Positions 18,161 to 25,543 of a stretch of 64,000 nt of DNA are shown here, piece by piece. The stretch covers positions 434,001 to 498,000 of the forward strand of contig CAWKMN010000009.1 of assembly GCA_963850765.1 (NCBI GenBank). The letters run 5' to 3'. Position 1 is the stretch's first letter, and the number at the start of each line of letters is the position of its first letter. This stretch comes from CAWKMN01 sp963850765 (GTDB lineage: Bacteria; Chloroflexota; Anaerolineae; Aggregatilineales; Aggregatilineaceae). The notes beneath the pieces were generated by a model. It saw nothing but the letters and a program-made list of their open reading frames with translations. It had not been told where the DNA came from and ran no database searches. The position numbers and the translations under genes were made by a program.

Positions 18161-19186
18161 ATGTCTCGCAGGGCGCGCCAGCCTGTTTTTTCGGCCGCAC
18201 ATCAACCGATGTACGAATGGGCGTATGATGCCGCCGGCCAGCCGGTTCATATTTACGGCGCCGCGCGCAGCGAAACCTACTTCTGCCCGGTGTGCGGCGG
18301 CCGTATGATCGCCCGGCTGGGGGATGTGAAGCAGCATCATTTTGCCCACGAAAGTTTGCAGTTCTGCGAGCCGTCCGAGGTCGCACGGGCGGCGGCGGCG
18401 CGCTGGCTGGTCAACCGGCTTCAGGCGTGCCTGAAGGACGAACGCGGCGTGATGATCACATGGCAGTGCCCGCTGTGTCACCAACCGCATACCACCAACC
18501 TGCTGAAAGAAGTCACCGAGATCCGCCAGGATTACACCCATGCGGATGGCCTGGAGTCGGACGTCGCCTTGCTCGACGCGACCGGCAAGGTCCGTGGGGT
18601 GCTGCTGGTCAGCAAGCCGTCTTCGGATGCTCTCGTGACGTATACGGCGCACGAAATTGTGGTGATCGTGGTGGATGCGGCGCGCGGACGGTTTACCGAC
18701 CTCCCGTCGCTGCTGGCCGGGGCACGCCTTATCGGCGGCATGTGTACCACCCAAAAATCCGCTGCGCAGACGGGCATCATCTCGGAGGTGTCCGATCTGC
18801 GCCAGGTGCTGATCGACGCCGTGAGCCGGCCGCCCTACAACATCTACGGCCCGCTTCAACAGTTGGACGAACTGACGCACGTGTTTACATTGGGCGACAA
18901 AAAGCTGTGGCTGCCGCCGATCCTGTGGCAGCGGGCGATTGGCGGCCTGCTGCATACGATCAACCCGGCGCTGCAAGTCATCACCCAGGAATGGCAGCAA
19001 ACCGACGGCGCGACCATCGCCCTCTATTACATCACGGCGCGCAGCACCTACGCGATCGCCGTGCGGCGTTTCGCGCCGGGCCAGCAGGTCTACGCGCGGC
19101 TGGATACGGCGGCCTTTCGCAGCGATCGGGAGACGGCGGCACGAGATCGCCCGCAGTTTCGCAGAATTATAAGGCAGGAGTTTTAA
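18161..19186 (+). CDS. CoiA-like protein (zinc-ribbon N-terminus with nuclease-like domain)
   Basis: A 341-residue protein. Residues about 44-66 carry the hallmark of the competence-protein CoiA N-terminal domain: FCPVCGGRMIARLGDVKQHHFAH, with CPxCG and a HFAH end. A second Cys pair (CPLCHQP) follows around residue 106. The region DGLESDVALLDATGKVRGVLLV could be a reduced form of the PD-(D/E)xK-like nuclease core found in CoiA, although the usual E-x-K is not obvious. It is longer than the zinc domain alone and has no other competence genes nearby. A GGAGAG site precedes the ATG. DNA uptake or repair is a guess. Confidence 0.6.
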   Translation: MSRRARQPVFSAAHQPMYEWAYDAAGQPVHIYGAARSETYFCPVCGGRMIARLGDVKQHHFAHESLQFCEPSEVARAAAARWLVNRLQACLKDERGVMITWQCPLCHQPHTTNLLKEVTEIRQDYTHADGLESDVALLDATGKVRGVLLVSKPSSDALVTYTAHEIVVIVVDAARGRFTDLPSLLAGARLIGGMCTTQKSAAQTGIISEVSDLRQVLIDAVSRPPYNIYGPLQQLDELTHVFTLGDKKLWLPPILWQRAIGGLLHTINPALQVITQEWQQTDGATIALYYITARSTYAIAVRRFAPGQQVYARLDTAAFRSDRETAARDRPQFRRIIRQEF

Positions 19187-19198
19187 GTCGTGAGTAAG

Positions 19199-19308
19199 CC
19201 TCACCCCCGGCCCCTCTCCACGGCGTGGAGAGGGGAGATCGCAAGTGCAGGGAGAGGTTTTGTCCCCATAGGCTGATCGAAACTCATAACTCAAAACTCA
19301 CAACCCAC
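19199..19308. repeat. Palindrome and AACTCAN heptad array
   Basis: A CCTCTCCACGGCGTGGAGAGG palindrome copy (about 19210-19232) is followed by four units AACTCAT, AACTCAA, AACTCAC and AACCCAC (19281-19308), ending 21 bases before the TPR gene start. Confidence 0.75.
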
Positions 19309-19329
19309 ACCCTGAGGGGGAGGAACCCT

Positions 19330-20073
19330 ATGCACCCATCCGAAATTCCCGCCGCGCTGCAAGATGCGATCATGCTGGCGCAGAACGGCCAGCACACTGA
19401 AGCGCGCCGCCTGCTGGAACAGATTGTCGAGGCCGATCCCCGGCAGGAAATGGCGTGGATGTGGCTGGCCTCGGTCGCGACCAGCCGCGCGGATCGGGTG
19501 ACGTTCCTGGAGCGTGCGCTGGCGCTGAATCCGGCTAACACCACCGCCCAGAACGCCTATTTACAGCTTACCGGGCAGGCGTTCGCGGCTCCCGCAGCGC
19601 AGCCCGTCATGCCCGATAGCAGCCGGGGACTGCTGCGCGCAGCGGCGATCGTGATTACCATGCTTGTGCTGGTGATCGCGGCGGCGTTTGTGCTGGCGGG
19701 CCAGCTTGTCGAGGATGACAGCGGCAGTTCGCGCCCCATACCGACGCTGCGCCCGATCGGGGATCAGCCCGCCGGCGCGCTTGATGTCTTCCCCACCATC
19801 ACGCGGACGCCGTTCCCCACGCGCACACCCGGCCCATCACCGACCTCGATCTGGGCGGCACCGCCCCCAACCTGGACACCGCCGCCGGCCGGATCACCCG
19901 TGCCCACACGGACGCCGGCTCCCAGCTTTACGCCGCTGCCGACCGCGGAGAGCTTTTTGGGACCATGGGCGCTGTCTGCGACGGCCGCCTATATCCAGAC
20001 CAGCGACGCGGGACCGGCGACCGTGGAATACGTGCAGACACAGGCTGCCATCACGCCCACCCGCAGCCCATGA
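19330..20073 (+). CDS. TPR-containing single-pass membrane protein
   Basis: A 247-residue protein. Residues about 8-80 form two TPR-like helical hairpins (LAQNGQHTEARRLLEQIVEADP, AWMWLASVATSRADRVTFLERALALNP), which bind partner proteins. A single transmembrane helix follows (AAIVITMLVLVIAAAFVLAG), then a long Pro/Thr low-complexity tail (TRTPFPTRTPGPSPTS) outside the cell. Cytosolic TPR plus anchored tail suggests a scaffold. A strong GGGGGAGG site precedes the ATG at 19330; earlier in-frame codons lie in repeat DNA. Confidence 0.7.
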   Translation: MHPSEIPAALQDAIMLAQNGQHTEARRLLEQIVEADPRQEMAWMWLASVATSRADRVTFLERALALNPANTTAQNAYLQLTGQAFAAPAAQPVMPDSSRGLLRAAAIVITMLVLVIAAAFVLAGQLVEDDSGSSRPIPTLRPIGDQPAGALDVFPTITRTPFPTRTPGPSPTSIWAAPPPTWTPPPAGSPVPTRTPAPSFTPLPTAESFLGPWALSATAAYIQTSDAGPATVEYVQTQAAITPTRSP

Positions 20074-20128
20074 CGATTCAGGAACTCACTAAACTCTGTC
20101 GGGCAACTCTTGGATTGACCAATTTTGG

Positions 20129-20144
20129 GCAGGCCAAAGCCTGC
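20129..20144. other. Short perfect hairpin after the TPR gene
   Basis: GCAGGC and GCCTGC pair around a CAAA loop, 56 bases after the TPR stop. No U-run follows, so it is at best a weak terminator. The rest of 20074-20298 is more A+T-rich than the window and holds no gene that I can support. Confidence 0.4.
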
Positions 20145-20298
20145 TCCACCAGATCACCTATGAATTCAGGGAACAAACTCCACGCAGCATGAAACTTTTA
20201 AGATCAAATCTAAGAGGAAAACTTGCACGAACAAATGAGCTTGAGTACAATGTTCGCCTGTCACGGGGAAAATGCGTGCGTTTTTTCCCGTATCGTGC

Positions 20299-20458
20299 TA
20301 CAATGCAAGCATGTGGGGAGAGGCGTCTTCCCGTGGCCACACGGATGTAAGAACTCCGAAGGAGAAATCCGTGTGAAAAGCCCAAATCTCGCGCGTTAGT
20401 CACGTGAGAACGTCAGCGGGATGCTATCGGTTAAGCATAAACAAAAGGAGTGTATGTC
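20299..20458 (+). promoter_or_regulatory. Putative structured 5' leader (riboswitch-like) of the 66-aa protein
   Basis: A TACAAT -10 box (20299-20304) precedes about 150 nt of RNA that can fold into three hairpins inside a closing stem. The closing stem is AGCAT (20308-20312) with ATGCT (20421-20425). Hairpin 1 is GGGGAGA/TCTTCCC (20315-20321 with 20326-20332, one wobble). Hairpin 2 has 9-bp arms CACACGGAT/ATCCGTGTG (20338-20346 with 20367-20375) with an inner CTCC-GAA-GGAG. Hairpin 3 is ACGT-GAGA-ACGT (20402-20413), a GNRA-type tetraloop. A second AGCAT (20434-20438) just before the AAAGGAG ribosome site can compete for the same ATGCT. I see no match to a riboswitch class that I know. The -35 box is poor. 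Confidence 0.5.
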
Positions 20459-20659
20459 ATGGCACAAGTTGAGTTCTACGACGTCAAAACTCGCCAGAAG
20501 GTCAAGATCGATGACTCCAAGGTCAAGCGTGTCACGTTCGAAACCAAGAAGGGCGGCACCCGCTATGGTCTGCGCGCCACGACGCAAGACGGACGCAAAC
20601 TGACCAAGTTCGTCAGCAAGGCCGACTGGGACAGCATGAAGTATCCGGTCGAGAAGTAG
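20459..20659 (+). CDS. Small basic protein of unknown function (66 aa)
   Basis: Reads MAQVEFYDVKTRQKVKIDDS ... GLRATTQDGRKLTKFVSKADWDSMKY. It is rich in Lys with alternating beta-type hydrophobics, looking like a compact single-domain beta fold that could bind nucleic acid, though I see no named motif. A perfect AAAGGAG lies 8 bases before the ATG at 20459. The strong ribosome site and the structured leader suggest an abundant, regulated product. A bidirectional terminator follows at 20708-20741. Function unknown. Confidence 0.8.
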   Translation: MAQVEFYDVKTRQKVKIDDSKVKRVTFETKKGGTRYGLRATTQDGRKLTKFVSKADWDSMKYPVEK

Positions 20660-20707
20660 TTGCTGCCGGCGGCCTGATGGCCGCACCGGGCATCCGCTGG
20701 TTTTGCG

Positions 20708-20741
20708 AGATGAGGGGCGGTCGACAAGACGCCCCTCATCT
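20708..20741. terminator. Bidirectional terminator-like hairpin
   Basis: A 12-bp perfect stem (AGATGAGGGGCG at 20708-20719 with its mirror at 20730-20741) closes a 10-nt loop between two converging genes and overlaps the stop codon of the receiver gene. U-runs are weak on both sides (TTTTGCG before it on the plus strand, i.e. CGCAAAA after it on the minus strand). Confidence 0.55.
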
Positions 20742-21183
20742 ATTGTGGGTGGGGATCAGGCGGTTCAGCCGCGCGTTTGAGTTTGCGTTGAGCGGCTTCG
20801 TCCACCGCCCGACGCAGATCCGCGATCAGCGTGCGGACGTGGATCGGCTTGGTCACATAACCGTCGAACCCGGCGTCGAGCGCGCGTTCTTTGTCGCCGT
20901 CCATCGCGTGCGCCGACAACGCCACGACCGGGATCTCCCGCCACGTGGGGTGAGTCCTCAACTGCCGGAGCATCTCCCAGCCATCCATGATGGGCATGGA
21001 GAGATCCATCAGGATAAGCGTCGGCGTGAAGGTTTGCAGCAGGTCCAGCCCGACTTTGCCGTTCTCTGCCTTTTGCACCGAAGCGCCATAAAAGTTCAGC
21101 ATCCCGGAGATCACATCGGCATTATCGCGTTCATCTTCAACCACCAGGATTGTCCAGGTGGATACGGCATCCCAGTTCAGCAT
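20740..21183 (-). CDS. Single-domain response regulator (receiver only)
   Basis: A 147-residue CheY-like receiver: acidic pair in LVVEDERDN, phospho-acceptor in LILMDLSMP, switch Ser in VALSAHAM and Lys in VTKPIH. The C-terminus is a short charged helix (EAAQRKLKRAAEPPD), not an output domain. It belongs to the kind of receiver found fused to hybrid kinases, here alone, and could accept phosphate from either large histidine kinase in the window (inference). It converges on the 66-aa gene. Confidence 0.88.
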   Translation of the reverse strand: MLNWDAVSTWTILVVEDERDNADVISGMLNFYGASVQKAENGKVGLDLLQTFTPTLILMDLSMPIMDGWEMLRQLRTHPTWREIPVVALSAHAMDGDKERALDAGFDGYVTKPIHVRTLIADLRRAVDEAAQRKLKRAAEPPDPHPQ

Positions 21184-21549
21184 AGGTTCGTTCGCCTGTG
21201 GAGATCATCTCATCCATTGTACAGAGAGTATAACAAAACACGGCCCCGCCAGGCCGACAACGACCCGGCTACCGGAAGCGCACCATGCTCGTTTGACTAA
21301 TTATGCTGAATATAACGCCCCTCACCCTGCCCTCTCCCCGGCCAAGCCAGGGAGAGGGTTAGGCGCGGCACCGCTCTCCCCCTCTCTAGCTTGGCTGGAG
21401 AGGGGGATGGCAGTTGGTTTATCTCCGCGGTGATTTTTCAAACGGCATCAGCGCGCAGGCCAGGATAGCGCGGCCAGGGCCGTTCACGGCCCTTCCGGTG
21501 AATACCCGGTGCTTGCAGCGCCGGGCGCACTTATCGCTCCAGTGTGAAT
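21184..21549. repeat. Repeat-filled gap
   Basis: No gene is seen. The gap holds a fragment related to the CCCGGC/GGAAGCGC element (about 21240-21285), two CCTCTCC/GGAGAGG palindromes (about 21318-21358 and 21382-21410) and a copy of the AGGGCCGTTCACGGCCCT ... GCTTGCAGCGCCGGGC element (about 21474-21532). Confidence 0.7.
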
Positions 21550-22616
21550 TTACCGCGCGACGACGTCGATCGAGCCGGTGTTGGTGAACAGGCGCAGCAT
21601 GGGCGAATCGGCGGTGCTGTCGCCCAGCGTGCCCGTCCAGGCCCCGCCCGCGCCATCCTGGCTTTCGCTCACATCCGTCATTCGATCGAACGAATCCGAG
21701 ACGTCGACGCTGCCAGTGTTGGTCTCCGCGCTGAGACTAACGGTCGTGTCCGCCGGCAGAACCACCGAGATCGAGCCAGTGTTCGTCTGCAATTCCATCT
21801 GAGAGGTGATGCCGGGCGCGAGACTCCCATCGAAGGTGATGCTGCCGGTGTTGGTGTGCAAATCCAGCGCGTGGACGCTCACATCAGCCACGGTGATGCT
21901 GCCCGTGGCGCTGTTCACGCTGATCGCAGCTTCTTCGGGAATGGTGATGGTCATATCGACCTCGCTGGTCTGGGACCAGAGCCAGTTCTCGTCGTGTGCC
22001 GAAATCGACCGTGATCGTGATCTCATTCTTGTTGTCGGCGGGCTGCTGGATGTCCACGGTGATGCGCTCAAGCTCTTTTTCGGCGGCGCTCTTGGTCCAC
22101 CCGTGAGCCGTTCTGGTATACGTGATGCTGACCTCATCATCGCTGTCGCCGCGCCGGATGTCGATGCTGCCATTGGTTCCATCGACCGACAGCGTCAGCG
22201 GCTCGTTGGGATCGAGGGTAAGCTGCTCCGTCTGCGTATCGCTGGTTTCGCTGTTCTTAAAGATGGCCGCCAGCCCACCCCCTGCCACCGCCAGTATACA
22301 CAGCGGCAGAACGCAGCACAGGCAGCAGGTAGACAGGCAGCCGATTACCATCCACAGCGGCCAGCGGCTGGATCCGCGCCAGCCCATCGGCCCTTCGAAC
22401 TTGGGGCGCTCGAGGTTCGGCGGGCGTGCCGTAGCTTTCCTCGTCGGGTGCGGGTGTGCCGAAGACGACGTCCTCGGGCACGGGCGTACCCTGCACGCTT
22501 TCATCGGGGGTTTCGTCCGCAGGTACAGGTGTGCCCTGCACCTCGTTATCCGGCACCGGAATAGCGGGGATCTCGTCCCCCGCGCCGGGATTTTCCACGT
22601 TATTTTCGTCGGCCAT
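21550..22616 (-). pseudogene. DUF4097-like surface protein with membrane anchor, two +1 frameshifts
   Basis: Joined, the frames give about 354 residues. The N-terminus is acidic and Pro-rich with repeats of VQGTPVPxD (residues about 25-60). A Cys-rich transmembrane segment follows (WMVIGCLSTCCLCCVLPLCILAVAG), then a beta-solenoid-like domain with repeated TNTGSI/ATGSI motifs, typical of DUF4097 proteins, which face the outside. The extra bases are at about 22418-22430 and 21996-22004. The ATG at 22616 follows AAGGAG. The pieces are otherwise well preserved, so sequence error is as likely as decay. Confidence 0.78.
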
Positions 22617-22646
22617 CTTTCAACTCCTTGAGCAGACAAATTCACA

Positions 22647-22744
22647 GCGATTAGCGATTGGCGGTTAGCCGTTAGCAGATAACGGTCAGCAAGCAAGCCC
22701 TGCGCTAATCGCTAACAGCTAATGGCTAATGGCTAACGGCTGAC
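22647..22744. repeat. Two heptad arrays in opposite orientation
   Basis: Four units GCGATTA, GCGATTG, GCGGTTA, GCCGTTA (22647-22674), then six units of the complementary type CGCTAAT, CGCTAAC, AGCTAAT, GGCTAAT, GGCTAAC, GGCTGAC (22703-22744). Confidence 0.8.
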
Positions 22745-22782
22745 TATGTATACGCGCCAGCGCGCCCGCCGTTGTGCCGGGA

Positions 22783-23097
22783 TCAGCGCAGGGTGTTGAT
22801 CACCCACAGCGCGACCATCCCCACGGCGATGGAGAGCAGCGTGCTGCGGCTGCGCCACGCGACCACCGCAGCGATCAGCGCGGCCAGCAGGCGCGTATTG
22901 CCCGGCGAGACATCGAGCGAGCCTTCCGGCATCAGCACGGCCGGGAAGATAATCGCGGAGAGCGCGGCCGGCGGGACAAATCGCAGGGCGTTCCGCAGGC
23001 TGTCCGGCATGGCCGCTTCGCCCAGCAGCGCGATCACCGACAGCCGTATCGTATACGTCACAAACACCATGCCCAGAATGATCAGCCACAATTCCAT
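22783..23097 (-). CDS. azlD: AzlD-type branched-chain amino acid export subunit
   Basis: A 104-residue membrane protein with about four hydrophobic segments (LWLIILGMVFVTYTIR, FVPPAALSAIIFPAVL, LLAALIAAVVAW, LLSIAVGMVALWVI). FVPPAALSAIIFP is characteristic of AzlD. It works with AzlC in export of branched-chain amino acids or analogues. It starts 3 bases after the azlC stop, so the two genes form one unit. Confidence 0.88.
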   Translation of the reverse strand: MELWLIILGMVFVTYTIRLSVIALLGEAAMPDSLRNALRFVPPAALSAIIFPAVLMPEGSLDVSPGNTRLLAALIAAVVAWRSRSTLLSIAVGMVALWVINTLR

Positions 23098-23100
23098 CGT

Positions 23101-23841
23101 TTACGATTCTGTCTCCTGCATGGGAGAGCCCACACCGGCCCGCTCACCATATCGCTCGCTGAGCACCCCGGCCGCGATCCCCGCCAGCGCGGCCAGGATC
23201 AAACCGAGCTTGTACGGCAGATCGTTCGCGGCCAGCGCGATCATCCCGGCGGTCAGCGCGGCCAGCACTGCCGGACGATCGCGCAGTACGGGGATCACCA
23301 GGGCGATGAACGTCAGCGGCAGGGTAAAATCCAGCGCCCAGCTTTCGGGTACCTCCGCGCCGACCAGCACGCCGACCGCCGTGCTGATCTGCCACGAGAC
23401 CCACAGTGTCAGCCCGGCCCCCAGGGAATACCAGTGCCGGTTCGTCTCCTGAACGGGGGCAGGTGCATCGGTTTCATAATGCGAAATCATGACGGCATAA
23501 GCTTCATCGGTCAGCAGAAACGCCAGCGCGTATTTCCACACGGCCGACAGATGCCGGACGTATGGCGCGACCGATGCGCTGTAGAGCATGTGACGCAGAT
23601 TGACCACCGCCGTCGTCAGCACGATGACGATCCCTGGCGTGCCGCTGGCCAACAGCTGCGCGGCGATGAACTGCGCTGACCCGGCAAATACGATCATCGA
23701 CATGGCAAGCGCCACCGGCACCGGCAGATCTGCTTCCATCGCCAGGATGCCGAAGATCATGCCAAACGGTGACACGCCGAGCAGGATCGGAAGCTGCGCC
23801 CGCACCCCGCCCCAGAACTCCGACTGTTTCGAGGGGATCAT
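23101..23841 (-). CDS. azlC: AzlC-type branched-chain amino acid exporter
   Basis: A 246-residue polytopic membrane protein with the AzlC landmarks: LPILLGVSPFGMIFGILA, IVFAGSAQFIAAQLL, VVNLRHMLYSASVAPY and LLTDEAYAV. It should export branched-chain amino acids together with AzlD. The neighbour on the other side is a divergent MarR-type regulator 109 bases away, a common arrangement for a regulator and the exporter it controls (inference). Confidence 0.9.
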   Translation of the reverse strand: MIPSKQSEFWGGVRAQLPILLGVSPFGMIFGILAMEADLPVPVALAMSMIVFAGSAQFIAAQLLASGTPGIVIVLTTAVVNLRHMLYSASVAPYVRHLSAVWKYALAFLLTDEAYAVMISHYETDAPAPVQETNRHWYSLGAGLTLWVSWQISTAVGVLVGAEVPESWALDFTLPLTFIALVIPVLRDRPAVLAALTAGMIALAANDLPYKLGLILAALAGIAAGVLSERYGERAGVGSPMQETES

Positions 23842-23914
23842 ACCCGTTCCTTGTTCAAGCCCACACGTCGGACAGTTTTACCGCCCGCCGCGGATCGACG
23901 CAAGACATAACCGT

Positions 23915-23943
23915 TTGGTTTCGGACGATTTTTCCGGTACAAT
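23915..23943 (+). promoter_or_regulatory. Promoter for a possibly leaderless marR-type mRNA
   Basis: TTGGTT (23915-23920) and TACAAT (23938-23943) with a 17-base spacer. Only seven bases separate the -10 box from the ATG at 23951 and no ribosome site is visible, so transcription probably starts at or next to the start codon. Confidence 0.5.
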
Positions 23944-23950
23944 TCGCGGC

Positions 23951-24397
23951 ATGAATGATCGCTCATCTCTGCAACTCGACGGTTGTATCGCCACCAGTAT
24001 CGAGCAGACCTGCCGCCACCTGGAACAGGTTTACGAGCGTCTGGTCGGCCCGACCGGCCTCTCCGTGCTCGAATGGCACGCCCTGCGCGCCCTCTTCGCC
24101 GAGGACGGGCTGAGCGCGTCGCGGCTGGCGTGCGAAGTCTGCCGCCACCCCTCGTCCATGACGGCCCTGCTGGACCGGATGGAAGACAAGGGTCTGCTTC
24201 GCCGCGAAACCGATCACGACGACCGCCGCAGCGTGCGCGTGTTCCTCACCGATCGGGGCCGCGGCTACCACGCGCAGGTCGAATCCGTGTCCGCACGGAT
24301 TGAACAGCTCGTGACCGACTGTATCACTCCGGAGCAGCTGGCGACTTTCCAGTATGTGCTGGGCGTGCTCCAACAGGTGCCGGTGCCCCCGGAATAG
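23951..24397 (+). CDS. MarR-family transcriptional regulator
   Basis: A 148-residue winged-helix regulator. The DNA-binding part reads LSVLEWHALRALF ... SASRLACEVCRHPSSMTALLDRMEDKGLLRRETDHDDRRSVRVFLTDRG, which carries the MarR recognition helix and the DxRS/xxV wing. Flanking helices would form the dimer interface. It likely binds a palindrome in the 109-bp gap shared with azlC and responds to a small ligand. Two Cys in the first half (IEQTCRH, ACEVCRH) could allow redox sensing, a speculation. Confidence 0.88.
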   Translation: MNDRSSLQLDGCIATSIEQTCRHLEQVYERLVGPTGLSVLEWHALRALFAEDGLSASRLACEVCRHPSSMTALLDRMEDKGLLRRETDHDDRRSVRVFLTDRGRGYHAQVESVSARIEQLVTDCITPEQLATFQYVLGVLQQVPVPPE

Positions 24398-24863
24398 GCA
24401 AGTGATTGGTTTTTAGTGGTTGGTTGTTGGTAAGTGCTTCGTGTCGCAAATCATGGGGCAATCTGTAGGGGCGTCCCGGTGGGTCGCCCTGGACAGGTAA
24501 CAAATCGGCCCCTTGTATCTCGCCGGCCTCACCCCCGGCCCCTCTCCAGCCAGGATCGAGAGGAGAGGTGAGTTCGCTTCCCCTCTCTAGCTCGGCTGGA
24601 GAGGGGGAAGCGAGCTTGCTCGCCGGGGGTGAGGCCGCTGCGTTTGTATCCGCGTTTAATTGTTAGGCGGCACCAATCCGCCCCTACAGACTACCCCATG
24701 ATTGACAGTACCAGGTAGTCACCAACAACCAACAACTAAAAACCAATCACCAAAAACCAAAAACGGTTCACGCCGCGTTCTCCCCAACTTCCCATGCTAT
24801 CATGGTGGATACGGCCTTACTGGCTTATACTACAATGAAGCCAGATTTGGGAAACTCAACCCC
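24398..24863. repeat. Repeat-filled gap with an ACCAAnA heptad array
   Basis: No gene is seen. There are two CCTCTCC/GGAGAGG palindromes (about 24540-24566 and 24580-24608), partial G+C-rich copies around 24466-24490 and 24660-24690, and six units ACCAACA, ACCAACA, ACTAAAA, ACCAATC, ACCAAAA, ACCAAAA (24721-24762). A TATACT/TACAAT region (24826-24836) before the next gene is a possible -10 box without a clear -35. Confidence 0.7.
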
Positions 24864-25541
24864 ATGCGCCAGGAGATTCTACCCTTTACCCGCTATGTGC
24901 GGTTGTACACCCTGCACCAGATCGAGGGCGCGGGCGATCTGCTCCTGCTGCGGATACGGATCGAAACACTGCGCTACAGCTTCGCGCCGCTGCTGAGCGT
25001 GCCAGTTGGCGAACTCGATGCGATCTATACCCATGATCCGCGCGCTGGTGCCGAACTGGTCCAGCGGTCGGTGCTGCCGCGCCTGCAAACCCTGCTCGAC
25101 GTACAGGATCCGTTCCGCGAGTTGGGCACCGGGCAGGCGGCCCTGTGGCAGCGCTACGCGGCGGAACGTGGACTCTCGGCCCAGCCTCAGCGCGTCCCCA
25201 CGATCCAGCCGGCACGCACGTCGCTGGCCCCGCGTCTGCCGGCACGCAGTCGGGCATCCGAGCGGCTGGCGCAGGTTCAGCGCGGCCTGGAGAGCCTGCA
25301 AATGGCCGCCGAAACGGCTTCGGCGCTGCTGACGCTGTGGCAAAACTGGCAGATCGGGCGCGAGCAGCGCAAACTCATGGAATTGCAGCGCCGCCTGCTG
25401 CACGACGCGATCCAGGCCCAGCTTCAGGGCCAGGGCCGCGCGCTGGATCAGGCTATTAATCCGAATTTCGTGCGCGGTTACCTGTCCGCCCACGCCGATG
25501 ATCCAGGTTATGAGGCGCTGTTCGACGACGGAAAGGACTGA
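24864..25541 (+). CDS. Uncharacterised protein with a coiled-coil C-terminal half
   Basis: A 225-residue soluble protein. The N-terminal half is a mixed fold (YVRLYTLHQIEGAGDLLLLRIRIETLRYSFAPLL). The middle is Pro/Arg-rich, and the second half is strongly helical and Gln-rich (QIGREQRKLMELQRRLLHDAIQAQLQGQGRALDQAI), suggesting a coiled coil. I do not recognise the family. The stop is 2 bases before the next gene's GTG, so it is co-translated with the GNAT protein and may be its partner or target (inference). Confidence 0.65.
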   Translation: MRQEILPFTRYVRLYTLHQIEGAGDLLLLRIRIETLRYSFAPLLSVPVGELDAIYTHDPRAGAELVQRSVLPRLQTLLDVQDPFRELGTGQAALWQRYAAERGLSAQPQRVPTIQPARTSLAPRLPARSRASERLAQVQRGLESLQMAAETASALLTLWQNWQIGREQRKLMELQRRLLHDAIQAQLQGQGRALDQAINPNFVRGYLSAHADDPGYEALFDDGKD

Positions 25542-25543
25542 CG

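Noticed and set aside
20306..20425. Assignment of the 66-aa leader to the glycine, c-di-AMP or cobalamin riboswitch classes
   Set aside because: The CTCCGAAGGAG hairpin recalls one glycine-riboswitch segment, but the remaining conserved positions of that class are missing; the other classes fit worse.
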